Positions 45,407-56,620 of a DNA stretch of 64,000 nt are shown here, piece after piece. The position numbers and the translations under genes were made by a program. The DNA comes from Capsicum annuum. Its lineage: Eukaryota > Streptophyta > Magnoliopsida > Solanales > Solanaceae. The stretch lies in contig NC_061114.1 in assembly GCF_002878395.1 (NCBI RefSeq), positions 165,481,898 through 165,545,897 on the forward strand, written 5' to 3'. The notes under the pieces are model-generated. The model saw only the letters and a list, made by a program, of their open reading frames with translations. It was not told the DNA's origin and made no database searches. How positions within the stretch are numbered: the stretch's first letter is position 1; the number at the start of each line of letters is the position of its first letter.

Positions 45407-47189
45407 TGACAGTGCACGAACGCACACGCAAGTGTACGTGGTCTTATCAAGTAATATAGTGGCCTCAAATAAGCCCAAGTATCGATCTCACAGGGACATG
45501 CATTCGCCGCCTATCCTATTCTAGTTTAACTAATTGAGGAGAGTAGCAAATAAAGTTGTAATTTTGTAAATTAAAACTAATCTAAACTAATGCATAAAAT
45601 AAAATCTTGGACAATCAATGGAGTAAAGTCCAGGGTTGAGGCATTTCGAAAAATCTTACAAATCTCTATTCCTATCGCAGTCTAATTGATTATCGGATTG
45701 TTGATTCATAAGGTTTATGTTACGATTTTAGTCTCCCGACCTCAAATATTTTATCTATTGAACATTGAAACTACAAATCCCGCAGAGATACAATAATTCT
45801 TCTAGATTCAATAATTTATCTTCTTGCAATTGAACCAAACAAGGATTCTAGGTATATCCCTATCCTAGATGCTAATTCAAACTCCTTATTTCATAAAAGA
45901 GTAAGAACCTTGTTCCTTAATTTCTTCATTCTATCCTATGATTCTCCTCCCGAATTCGCATAGTAATATAGATTTATTCTAATGGTAGATAATCATCAAA
46001 ATAGTAAGCTCAAGAAATCAACAACAATCCATATGATAATCCACAATTAAACTACAGTAAAGAATATTAAAGAGTACTCATGTTCTTGACCTCAACCCCA
46101 GAGAGGTTTTTAGCCTTTAATGGAAATATTCATCATCCAATCCCTTCGAATGATGATGAAAACTATAAAAAACCGAAATTATAGAATGATTAAACCTAAA
46201 AATAAGTTGTGGTAGCCTCCAATGATGTTCCAAGTTGATCTAGGGTTTCCAAGAGATCCCAAGATTATTAAAACGGAGTTTGGGACGTTATATTTATAGT
46301 ATACAAGTCATACACTGACTTGGTTTGGGTTTAGACTATATTTTAATTCATCTATGCAGAATTATCCCAATTTTGGGCATCGGCGCGACACGGAGACATG
46401 CAAATTCACAATTGTCAAAAAACTGTCAAATTCCAGCAGTTGTTCGCGATTTCAACGCGTCGCGGGGCCTCCTTAATCTCAGAATTAAGATACCCGCACC
46501 ATATTTAAAAAGACTTGGGATTATTATTAGTCCATTTATATTTTTAAATCCTCCATTGGTCACCTGTACAGTATATACACGCCCAATACTTTTCAGGGGT
46601 CCAAATTGCGTCCAACTTGCGTCTTGTGCTTTTGTTGAGCATCCCGAGCCTTCTTGAATTGTTTCCACTAGATTTGAAGATTTTATATCCTTAATATATC
46701 ATAATAATCCATGTAAAAAGCATTCTGAATCATGAAATACATCAATTAAGATCTCAAAACAACACAACATCCTCACCGATGAACTAGAAACACGAGCTAA
46801 GCATAGGCTAAATTCACATTGAGCTTTAACTCATTGTTTTCACTCTTTTCTTGATCCAATTGACCCTTGAACATTATAAATAAGTTTTTTTTACATATAA
46901 ATACATAATAAAAACCTTAAAAACTCATTAGAACACATTATAACCCAACACAAGAGACTAGACAACACGTAGCTCAAGCTAGTTACTCTAGCTTTCTCGG
47001 TTGAACTCTAAATGGTTGAATCGAATCAAAACTTGTGTGGAAACACCATTAAACATTGTGAAAACATACTTGGATATGTAATTTCTCATTTATATCATTA
47101 TTAACACATATAGCATAGTAATCATCCTCAAAATAAGGCTAAATAAGCTAGAATAGTAGCGCTAGAATGCATAAATTCACCCAACATCA
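45407..47189 (-). repeat. 3' LTR of element J (1783 bp)
   Basis: Complete TG...CA LTR; 45837-47189 aligns with 48208-49571. It contains a CpG-rich block at 46378-46470 (cggcgcgacacgg, cgcgatttcaacgcgtcgcgg) and a TATA-like site on the minus strand at 46289-46299 (actataaatat). Confidence 0.9.
46446..46463 (+). repeat. CpG-rich motif in J LTR, shared with B
   Basis: GCGATTTCAACGCGTCGC matches 7272-7289 of the unrelated element B at 15 of 18 bases. The other J LTR has it at 48830-48847 with one CpG decayed (gcatcgc). Confidence 0.75.
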
Positions 47190-47206
47190 CACCCCACACT
47201 TAAAGC
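47190..47206 (-). other. Polypurine tract of element J
   Basis: The minus strand reads GCTTTAAGTGTGGGGTG directly before the 3' LTR. This is typical of Tat/Athila elements, where it follows a ...GAGGACGAACAAGG... phrase that is also present (47206-47222). Confidence 0.8.
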
Positions 47207-48207
47207 CTTGTTCGTCCTCGAAAAATTATCAATTATAAACACCATTTCTGAAGAGAATCCACACTTCTACTACATGAAAGACACTCAATATAACACTACA
47301 ATGACTACATGGAATGCAAGTTTCTACACTAAGCATGTTATGCACAATTGAAAGCTCAAGAATCCTACTTCCAAAACATCCTAGACTTAAGAATAGACTC
47401 CACAAGTAGCAAACTCATGCACATAATTCATTTAAATAAATCTTACAAATCTCCCTTATTCATCAAACATGTGCCCCTCACAATAAGAGAGTTACCCACA
47501 ATCACTCAAAATAATGTAATTTATAATATAGTGGGTACAAGAATCAAATTACGCTCACTCTCACAAGGAATTCACAAGTTACACATAACGAACAATAGGC
47601 TTTCCCTTAGTGTAGTGTTTCATTAATAGTCGAATGTAAAGCTTAGGATTAATTAGGACATTTTTGGGCTGTAATGCAAGCTAAGGGAGAGGTAGGAACT
47701 ATTTTGGCCAAGAATAGTGACTGACCTCTCTAAGCGCTTTAATACACTACATTATACATTTAAAACCAATCTCCAAAAGCCAAATTATACCACTTTTTTC
47801 TACCCGTCTCTTTTATTTTTTCCCTATCTCTTTTAAGAATTTTCACAAACACTTGGTGGACACATAGTTTACTACTACAAGAATTAATTTTTCTCCTTTT
47901 TTACAATTATGACAATATTTTTAGCATAAATTATATCACAACCATCCACCAAAAATCAATTATACACCAATAACTATTACCTTGGGGCATCAATTTTACT
48001 TTTTTCTTCTTCAATTTCTCAAACTCCTTTCTCAAATTTATTTTTTTTCAATTAAAGCACTTAGATGCTTTTTGGATCAAATTATGGTCTATCAAAGAAG
48101 GGATTAGGCTACTTATGAGGTTACCAAAGAAAAAGCTAGAGGCTCAATGGGGGTTAACTAGGATAATGCATAAGGGTAGGTAAAAAGAAGGTATAAAACA
48201 TTGTTAT
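47207..48207 (-). other. Residual internal region of J
   Basis: About 1 kb without a meaningful frame; the only open stretch of any length is on the plus strand and looks like a chance ORF. It represents the 3' untranslated part of the element left after deletion. Confidence 0.55.
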
Positions 48208-49571
48208 CAATTGAACCAAACAAGGATTCTAGGTATATCTGTATCCTAGATGCTAATTCAAACTCCTTATTTCATAAAAGAGTAAGAACCTTGTTCCTTA
48301 ATTTCTTCATTCTATCCTATGATTCTCCTCCCGAATTCGCATAGTAATATAGATTTATTCTAATGGTAGATAATCATCAAAATAGTAAGCTCAAGAAATC
48401 AACAACAATCCATATTATAATCCACAATTAAACTACAATAAAAAATATTAAAGAGTACTCATGTTCTTGGCCTTAACCCTAGAAAGAGGGTTTTAGCCTT
48501 TAATGGAAATATTCATCATCCAATCCCTTGGATTGATGATACAAACTATAAAAAAACTAAATTAAAGAATTATAAAACCTAACAATAAGTTGTGGTAGCC
48601 TCCAATGATGTTCCAAGTTGATCTAGGGTTTTCAAGAGATCCCAAGATGATTAAAACGGAGTTTGGGATGTTATATTTATAGTATACAAGTCATAAACCA
48701 ACTTGTATTGGGTTTCCATGCTATTTTACTTCATCTGGGTAGAATTATCTTGATTTTGGGCATCGGCGTGATGCGGAGACATGCAAAGTCACAATTGTCA
48801 AAAAATCTATCAAATTCGAGTAGCTGTTCGCGATTTCAACGCATCGCGGGGCCTCCTTAATCTCCAAATTAAGCTACACGCGCCATATTTCCAAAGACTT
48901 GGGATTCTTAAAAATCCAGTGATGTTTAAAATCCTCCATTAGTGACCTATACATTCTAAACTTGCCCAATACCTTTCAGGGGTCCAAATTGTGTCCAACT
49001 TGCGTCTTGTGATTTTGTTGAGCATTCCGAGCCTTCTAGAGATGTTTACACTTGATTTGAAGGTTTTATATCCTTAATATATCATCATAATCCATATAAA
49101 AAGAATCCTAAATCATTAAACACATCAATTTAGATCTCAAAACAACACAACATCCTCACCGATGAACTAGAAACACGAGCTAAGCATAGGCTAAATTCAC
49201 ATTGAGCTTTAACTCATTGTTTTCACTCTTTTCTTGATCCAATTGAACCTTGAACATTATAAATAAGTTTTTTCACCTATAAATACATAATAAAAACTTT
49301 AATAACTCATTATAACACATTAGAACCCAACACAAGAGACTATACAACACCTATCTCAAGCTAGTCACACTAGCTTTCTCGGTTGAACTCTAAATGGTCG
49401 AATTGAATCAAAACTTATGTGGAAACACCATTAAATATTGTGAACACATAATTGGACACATAATTGATCATTTATATAATTATTAACACATATAGCATAA
49501 TAATCATCCTCAAAACAAAGCTAAATAAGCTAGAGCAGTAGCGCTAGAATGCATAAATTCACCTAACATCA
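48208..49571 (-). repeat. 5' LTR of element J, truncated (1364 bp)
   Basis: Homology to the other LTR begins abruptly at 48208 (matching 45837) and runs to the element's right end. The TATA-like site recurs near 48670-48682. The missing part is its PBS-proximal 430 bp. Confidence 0.9.
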
Positions 49572-49576
49572 TATGC
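49572..49576 (+). repeat. Target site duplication of J, right copy (tatgc)
   Basis: It matches 45402-45406. Element I coding (protease) resumes immediately. Confidence 0.88.
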
Positions 49577-50060
49577 TTAAAATCTTTTATCGTGATGTAT
49601 ATTGTCTAATTGATACTGATTCTAATCTCTCTTATTTGACCCCTTATGTGGTAATCCATTTTGGTTTTGATCCTAAGTGTATTTTAGACCCCTTTTTATA
49701 TCCACCCTGGTGACTGACTCCATTATGGTTAGAAGGATTTATAGGGATTATGTGATGTCAATTCATTGTAGGGAGAAATTATTGGATATAATTGAGTTAG
49801 ATATGTTATACTTTAATATGATTTTTGGGATGGATTAGTTGCATTTATGCTATGCATCTCTTAGTTATAGGACCCAAATGGTCAATTTTTATTTCCCAAA
49901 TGAGTATATAATCAAATGGGAAGGAAGTTCCATAGTTCCTAAGGTAAGGTTCATCTCATATATTAGAGCCCAAAAATTGGTTTCCAAAGGGTGCCTTTAT
50001 AACTTAGCACATGTTATGGATTATAAAATCAAATTTCTTTCCTTACAGACTATCTTTGGG
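49577..50060 (+). pseudogene. Protease and linker of element I
   Basis: The frame after J reads KIFYRDVYCLIDTDSNLSYL then TPYVVIHFGFDPK: a retropepsin region in which the D-x-G core is now DTD. It is followed at 49839-50040 by YASLSYRTQMVNFYFPNE and FISYIRAQKLVSKGCLYNLA, the usual linker to RT. Confidence 0.8.
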
Positions 50061-50999
50061 GTATGGACTTCTCTAAGATGTTCCCTAATGATCTAACTGG
50101 TGTACCTCCCAATAGGGAAATTGATTTCGGGATTGATGTTCTTCCGAACACTCATCCTATTTTTATCCAGCCTTATAGAATGGCTTCACTAAGTTGAAGG
50201 AACTCAAGGAGCAGTTGAAAGATATTTTTTACAAGGGTTTTATACTCTCTAGTATGTCTCCGTGGGGTTTTCCCGTGCTCTTTGTGCATAAGAAGGATGG
50301 TTCTCTTTTGATGTGTATTGATTACCGCCAATTGAATAAGGTTATTATGAAGAATGAGTATCCACTTCCAAGGATTGTTGATCTCTTTGATTAGCTTCAA
50401 GGTGTTAAGATTTTTTTCAAGATTGATCTTTGGTTTGGGTACTATCAGTTGAAGATTAGGGAGGAAGATATCCCTAATACTACTTTTCAAACTCGGTACA
50501 ATCATTTTGAGTTTTGGTGATGTCCTTTGGTTTGATCAATCCCCCAGCCATGTTTATGGATCTTATGAATTGGGTTTTTTTGTTAGTTCTTAGATTTGTT
50601 TGTAATTTTCCTTATTGATCATATTTTGGTATACTCCAAGAGTGAGGCGGATCATACTGATTGCCTTCGCCTTTTATGGAAGACCCTAAAGGATCAATGT
50701 TTATATGCAGGGTTTTCTAAATGTGAGTTTTAGTCAAATATTGTGACTTATTTGGTTCATATTATTTCTAGCGAAGGGATAATGGTGAATCTACAGAAGG
50801 TTGAGGTGGTTAAGAAGTTGCCTAGACCTATGACTCCATCTGATATTCAGAGCTTTTTCAGTTTAGTCAGCTACTATAGAAGGTTTATAGAGAGTTTCTC
50901 TTCTATTATGGCCCCATTAACTAAGTTGACTCTGGAGAAGGTGAAATTCTTGTGGCCTTACATTTATGAGGGTAGTTTTGAGAAGCTATAGGATAAGTT
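50061..50999 (+). pseudogene. Reverse transcriptase of element I, second catalytic Asp is His
   Basis: Blocks: [58 protein letters not shown] (50194-50380), then [19 protein letters not shown]. The catalytic loop reads FLIDHILVYSK with LIDH at 50611-50622, where LIDD or FIDD is expected. The thumb segment 50743-50991 is open (QKVEVVKKLPRPMTPSDIQS, FFSLVSYYRRFIESFSSI). Frameshifts lie near 50510 and 50580. Confidence 0.88.
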
Positions 51000-51214
51000 G
51001 AATTTGACTTCGGTCTTGACTTTACCTGAGGGCACTGATGGTTTTGTTGTCTACTATGATGCATCCCGGGTAGTGCTGGGTTGCGTGTTGATGTATTATA
51101 GCAAGGTGGTTGCTTATGCTTCTAGGAAGTTGAAAGTTTATGAGAAGAATTATCCTACCCATGACTTGTAATTTTTAGTTGTGGTGTTTGCACTGAAGAT
51201 TTGGTGACATTATT
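51000..51214 (+). pseudogene. RNase H of element I, first half (cut by K)
   Basis: Reads [48 protein letters not shown], a stop, VVVFALKIW, a stop, then HYL, where K begins. The duplicated target ttatt (51210-51214) lies in the HYLYG codons, and coding resumes at 62439. Confidence 0.88.
51210..51214 (+). repeat. Target site duplication of K, left copy (ttatt)
   Basis: It precedes TGTAATGCC of K. The identical ttatt at 62434-62438 follows GTATTACA. Confidence 0.9.
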
Positions 51215-53402
51215 TGTAATGCCTTGATTTTCTAAACTGGAATGCTACACGGTGCTTATGACCCCGAGGGACCACAAGCTAACCCATGATAGATATCTGT
51301 ACCTGTATACTATAATTCATGACATAATAATGCAGAAAACATGCACAATAGGCCATAAGGTTCAACTGAAATAATATAACATCCATATGGGCAAAAAATA
51401 CCCAAAACAACTGAAAACTGAATTTGAAAGCTAATCTGAGTGTAAATCCGAAAGACTTAAGTACTGTCTGAAATAAGGAGTTGAAGGAACATGTCTCCAA
51501 CTAACTTTGTAAAACTGAACTGAAGAAATAAATGAATAAATCAAATAATGTCGTCCTAGAATGAAGAGGACTCACTGCAACTATGCATTGCTGAATACGA
51601 CTGCTACTGCTGGTTTGGGACTCGTGCCTCTGAACCTACGGTGTAACATGAAAAGAAAGCATCATAGCACAAATCGTCAGTACAACTGGAGTACTGAGTA
51701 TACGAGTGAGGTAGGCTAATGCAAGGGTTTACGTGCATGAATAATACTACTGACTGAGTGATATGAGTGTAAGAGTACAAATATACATACATAATAACTA
51801 AGATCGTAAGTACATGATGGATAAATCTGTATGCTAATACATGGTTGGAACCATAGTTCTGATAACATGGATGACTGTATCTGACAACCCTGAATCTGGT
51901 TAAACTCTCTGAGTTCCATGCTATAACTGAATTTGACCATATCTAATAGTCCTAGTATACTGATATATGAAGAACCATCTGAGTTCTTTTATTGAGACTG
52001 ATACTAAAACTATGGGAGGTAGTTGTTTAACCGACATGCCCCATATGTGCCATTATGGCTAAGATAGGGTCCAATCTCTGTCTTGACTGGAAGGGTGACA
52101 ATACCGCGCCATTGGTAAGGATAACATATGAGCAACCCTCATATAATAGGTAACTCTAGTGAGAACGGTGGGAACCCTCAGATAACAGGTTAAGCCACCT
52201 CATCTACCTTTATATAACTGGCTGCGATGTCTCAACCTATGCTGGCTACATAGTTCTGGAATGCAAGGATGAATGCTAAGAATCGCACCCTTATATACAG
52301 GTGAGTTCCCATACTTGGGTTCACTCGGTGATAACTCCTACTCCTATCTGAAGAGACTAAACCTGATTCAACTGACTGTACATGGACAGATTAACTGACT
52401 TTCGTTGACTGATGGAGTAGTACAAGTATCTGAGTGTTAACTGGTATCATGAGATTTCTAAGGTTTCCTGAGTCACATGACTGAATGAGTTCTATAGATT
52501 ATAGCTTGACTGAGATTATCATGACAACATGACATGGCTCTAGGAACACAGCTATGCTTTTTGGGTAGGAATACCCCCAAGACTCGATGGAAGAAAACTG
52601 ACACACATGACATGACTTGATCATAAGATTGGAGTCCATATTTCGCTATATCATAAGTAGGGTATAGTATACTTCATGCATTTAATCAAGACCTCGAACA
52701 TGGTAGGGAAAGCATGGATATATTTCACACACAAAATTTATATTTCCATCATGTTACATACTTCATGACATCACCATAGGAATACATAAATAATATGGGC
52801 ATTCATATTGAAGTGTATAGCTAACATAGACTTGTCATCGAGATATCATGAAATAATGTAAATATGAACTTCTAACATCATAGGCATTTTATCAAACACC
52901 TTACATGCATTATTTAAGGCATAGGTGGATTTCATACTTGCATTAGTTCAACCCACCCATAGTCCATGATTTTCAACCAACAATCACATATATTCCATGA
53001 AAAACATCCTTAGATATCATCTTGAAAGTTAAATAACAATCATCAATGTGTACATGCTTATATCACCACAAAAGTTTACAAAACAACATTGAAAAACATA
53101 GTTCTTGAACTCTATGAAAGAATTGAATCCATAGATGAACACTATGTATACCTTAAAGTTTGATCTTGAAAGAGATCTAATGTTTCTGAAGGTTCCTGAA
53201 GAAATCCTTAGGCTTGCCCTTGATTTTTCTTGACTAGGGTTTAACCCCTTTGGAAAAGAATGCTCTTGTTCCTGAGGAGATGATCTTGAGAGGAAACCCT
53301 AATCTTGTGGTTGAAAGTGTAAGAGAGGGGTTTTAAGATGTTTTAATTAAAGAGAATGGAAGATAATAAGTTCCTTGAGGGTTATAAGTCATAGGAAGTG
53401 AA

Positions 53403-53422
53403 GGGAAAAGACCAAAATACCC
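53403..53422 (-). promoter_or_regulatory. Shared U3 motif in K 3' LTR
   Basis: Minus strand GGGTATTTTGGTCTTTTCCC, the best form of the motif. The 5' LTR copy at 61548-61567 differs by one base. Confidence 0.55.
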
Positions 53423-53456
53423 TTATGAAATAAATTCCCAGTTGCTGAAAATCATA

Positions 53457-53952
53457 GCTGACGACATTTGTGACAAGGTGTCAAAAGTGTGTTAAGCCAT
53501 CAAAAATGTCGTCACACAGGAGATGGAACTGATGGTTTCTGCCTAAGTCTGACGACCTTTCTGGTAGGGCATCACAAATGTGGTAAGCTACCACAAATAT
53601 CGTCACACAGGAGCTGGTTTCTGCCTAAGGCTGACGACCTTCGTGGTAGGGCGTCACAAATATGGTAAGCTAACACGAATATCATCACACAGGAGTTGGA
53701 TTCTTCCTAAGGGTGACGACCTTCGTGGTAGGGCATCATAAATGTGGTAAGCTACCACGAATGTCGTCACACAGGAGTTGAATTCTACCTAAGGCTGACG
53801 ACCTTCGTGGTAGGGCGTCATGAATGTGGTAAGCTACAAAGAATGTCGTCACACAGGAGTTGGATTCTGCCTGAGACTGATGATCTTCATAGTAGGGCAT
53901 CACAATTGTGGTAAGCTACCGCGAATGTCGTTACACAGTTTCCAGCCTGACA
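53457..53952 (-). repeat. 82-bp hairpin tandem array, K 3' LTR
   Basis: Units start exactly 82 bp apart at 53549, 53631, 53713, 53795 and 53877, preceded by one diverged unit from about 53457. In each unit TGACGACCTTCGTGGTAG (unit positions 2-19) faces CTACCACGAATGTCGTCA (40-57). These two 18-base arms are complementary except at one position, with a 20-base loop. The unit at 53713 is the cleanest. Arms are better kept than the spacer. Confidence 0.95.
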
Positions 53953-54289
53953 TGATAGAGTAAAATAAGAATAACTCTTTGATCCAATATCGGATTTAGG
54001 AAAAATTGGTATCATTGGAAAGATAATTCAATTATCTATCTGTTGATAGGTCATGAGATGAAAAATTCCAAGTATAATAGGCGATACACTCATTTGAAGT
54101 TGACTATACCAATATCCTTCTCAAGAATTCAATCGGTAAGGAATGTTTTGATTCGTCTGATAGCTGGGAGCTATTTGAAGCCTTAATATACATATAAATT
54201 ACCCATAAAAATATAAAAGAACCATGATGTACTATGAAAGATCTTGGTACATAGCTCTAATATTGGTTTGGATTTTTTGGGGTATTATA

Positions 54290-54304
54290 ATATCTCCCCC
54301 TTGG
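54290..54304 (-). other. Polypurine tract of element K
   Basis: Minus strand CCAAGGGGGAGATAT, adjacent to the 3' LTR. Confidence 0.93.
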
Positions 54305-54564
54305 AAATATTCATTCTCGAATGATGACTGCTTGAGAGGGGAGAGAAGATAAAACGATGCATACACTAATCATGCTCAACCGGCACATGATTTTAGGACT
54401 GAATTGAATTCTAAACTGAATATATTCTAACTGAACATGCATATCTGATGCATGACTGATAAGATGAACTCATGAATGCGTGATAAGCTATGCACTAATA
54501 CTTGATACCAATTTTATACTAGAATTTTGAACATGTGACTGAATAAGCTTAAGGAAAATGGTTA

Positions 54565-55960
54565 CCTCGAGCTAAGCCTGAAGTATCAAAGAAAAGATGA
54601 GGGTACTTGGTTCACATGTCTGCTTCTGCTTCCCATGTAGCTCCCACCATGGACTGATTCCGTCAAAGAACCTTAACTAGAGGGACTTCTTTGTTTCTCA
54701 GCCTACGAGTCTGATAGTTGAGGATTTAGACTGGAATATATTTATCAGAGAGTCTATTCTGAATGTCAAAGCTTTGAATAGGGACTACAAATGCTGGGTC
54801 ACCTATGCACTTCTTGAGCAAAGAGACATAGAAGACTAGATGAACTGAGGCTAGATATGAAGGCAATTCGAGCTCATAGGCTACCTTGCCGAAGCGACTG
54901 AGAATCCTGAAGGGACCGACATATCGGGGACTGAGCTTTCCCTTCTTGCCAAATCTCCTCACTCTCTTCATGGGAGAGATCTTGAGATAGACATAGTCAT
55001 TGACCTCGAATCCGAGATCCATTTTATGAACATCTGCATAAGACTCCTGTCGGCTTTAAGCAGTCCGGAGTCTTTCTCTGATCAACTGAACTTTCTCTAA
55101 GGCATCAAATACTAAGTCAGGCCCTATGACTGTGGTCTCACTAACTTCAAATCAACCGATCGAAGACCTACATCTCCTACCATAGAGAGCTTTGAATGGA
55201 GCCATCTGAATACTGGAGTGATAGCTGTTGTTGTATGCAAACTCAAGCAAAGGCAAGTGGTCATCCCAGCTTCCCTTGAAATCAATTGCACACACCCTTA
55301 TCATATCTTTTAGAGTTTGAATGGTCCTTTCTGCTTCACTATCTGTCTGAGGATGAAATACTGTACTAAGATAAACTTGGGTACCAAGACCCTTTTGGAA
55401 TGCTTTGCAGAACTGAGACGTGAACTGGGTACCTCTATCTGAGATGATAGATAGTGGAACACTGCGTAATTTGACCAACTCCCTGATATAGATTTTTGCT
55501 TAATCCTCGGGTGAGTAAGAGGTACGAACTAGAAGGAAATAAGCTAACTTGGTCATTCTATCTACAATGATCCAAACTGAATCATGCTAATGACGTGTTC
55601 TAGGAAAACCCATCACGAAATCCATGTTCACTTCTTCCCACTTCTAAGTAGGAATAGTGAACTCCTGCATGGAACCACTAGGTTTTTGGTGCTCTATCTT
55701 TACCTGCTGACATATAGAGCACTTAGCCACAAACTCTTCAATATCCCTCTTCATCTTACTCTACCAATAGATCTCCCGCAAGTCACAGTACATCTTAGTG
55801 GCCCCTGGATGAATAGATTATCGCGCACCATGCGCTTCTGCAAGAATTCACTGCCTCAAGTCATCTACACCGGGAACGCACAGACAACCCTGACAATGAA
55901 GAACACCATCTTCCCTTTGGGAGAAAACCTCTACTTCCTGACTTTGAACTGACCCTTTTA
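54565..55960 (-). pseudogene. Integrase with chromodomain of element K
   Basis: Reading leftward: HHCC zone with AKCSICQQVK; core with VNMDFVMGFP, then ISDRGTQFTSQF and HPQTDSEAERTIQTL (55478-55152), giving all three catalytic acidic residues. Next come SWDDHLPLLEFAYNNSYHSS and the GPFRILSRFGKVAYELELPS region (55022-54726), then a chromodomain tail (TRRLRNKEVPLVKVL, GATWEAEADM) ending near 54565. The main interruptions are stops (for example W codons to TAG or TGA). Confidence 0.93.
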
Positions 55961-56620
55961 GCTTAACAAGGCTAGGATCCCTATTTTGCTTCTCTTTCAC
56001 CAAGGAAACTAGAGATGACTCCGAACTACTCTGAACACATACAACACCCTATGAAGAGTTGACTAAGTGAACGCCTAGTTTGGCAAGCTGATGAATCTCC
56101 TAAGCTAATTTCTTCTTACTATCCTCAACATAGGAAACACTACCCATGGACATTCTACTGAGTGCGTCGGCCACTACATTGGCCTTGCCAGGAAGATAAA
56201 GGACACTCATGTTAAAATCCTTTAAGAGCTCTAACCACCTTCTCTAACAAAGATTGATATCTTTCTGGGAAAAGACATACTGAAGGCTCTTATGATCTAT
56301 GACAACGTCTACATAAATACCGTATAGATAATGCCTCCAAATCTTTAAGGCAAAGACAACTGCTGCTAAATTAAGGTCATGAGTAGGATAATTCTTCTCA
56401 TGGGGCTTTAACTGTCTGGAGGCATAGGCTATGACTCTACCATGCTGTATGGGGACACAACCTAAACCTACTCTTGATGCATCACAATATACTACGAATC
56501 CATTAGAACCATGGGAAAGTGCTAAAACTGGAGCTGAGGTGAGGCGAGTCTTCAACTCCTGAAAACTCTTCTCACAAGGTTCTGACCACTGAAACTTGAC
56601 CTTCTTCTAAGTCAATCTGG
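55961..56620 (-). pseudogene. RNase H and linker of element K
   Basis: Minus-strand frame 56555-56244 reads [51 protein letters not shown]. After a stop it continues with KDFNMSVLYLPGKANVVADA and SRMSMGSVSYVEDSKKKLA. The linker to integrase (DPSLVKLKGSVQSQEVEVFS, REDGVLHCQGCLCVPGVDDL) follows. Confidence 0.92.

Larger units (their letters stand above)
45407..49571 (-). mobile_element. Element J: Tat/Athila-like element, internally deleted
   Basis: On the minus strand the element opens TGATGTTAGGTGAATTTATGC and ends ...CGTGCACTGTCA. It keeps one complete LTR on the left (3' LTR), a PPT, about 1.0 kb of internal sequence without coding potential, and a right (5') LTR that lacks its last ~430 bp and the PBS. 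A deletion therefore removed gag-pol together with the 5' LTR end. The PPT style ctttaagtgtggggtg and the LTR-end phrase gtccctgtgagatcgatac (minus strand) indicate Tat/Athila. TSD tatgc is perfect. Confidence 0.85.
51215..54289 (-). repeat. 3' LTR of element K (3075 bp)
   Basis: Spans tgtaatgccttgatttt to ggggtattata and pairs with 59360-62433. Contains the shared U3 motif at 53403-53422 and the 82-bp hairpin array at 53457-53952. ACTG-rich words in the middle mirror the CAGT-rich LTR of B. Confidence 0.95.

Noticed and set aside
46325..46657. A 110-residue plus-strand ORF in the J LTR.
   Set aside because: It lies entirely in an LTR, the other LTR copy does not keep it, and it has no family features.
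50173..50505. A 110-residue minus-strand ORF.
   Set aside because: Antisense shadow of the RT of element I.
53457..53952. Regular repeats with spacers resemble a CRISPR array.
   Set aside because: The repeats are directly adjacent 82-bp units inside a plant LTR, without unique spacers or cas genes.
55584..55952. A 122-residue plus-strand ORF.
   Set aside because: Antisense shadow of the conserved integrase of K.
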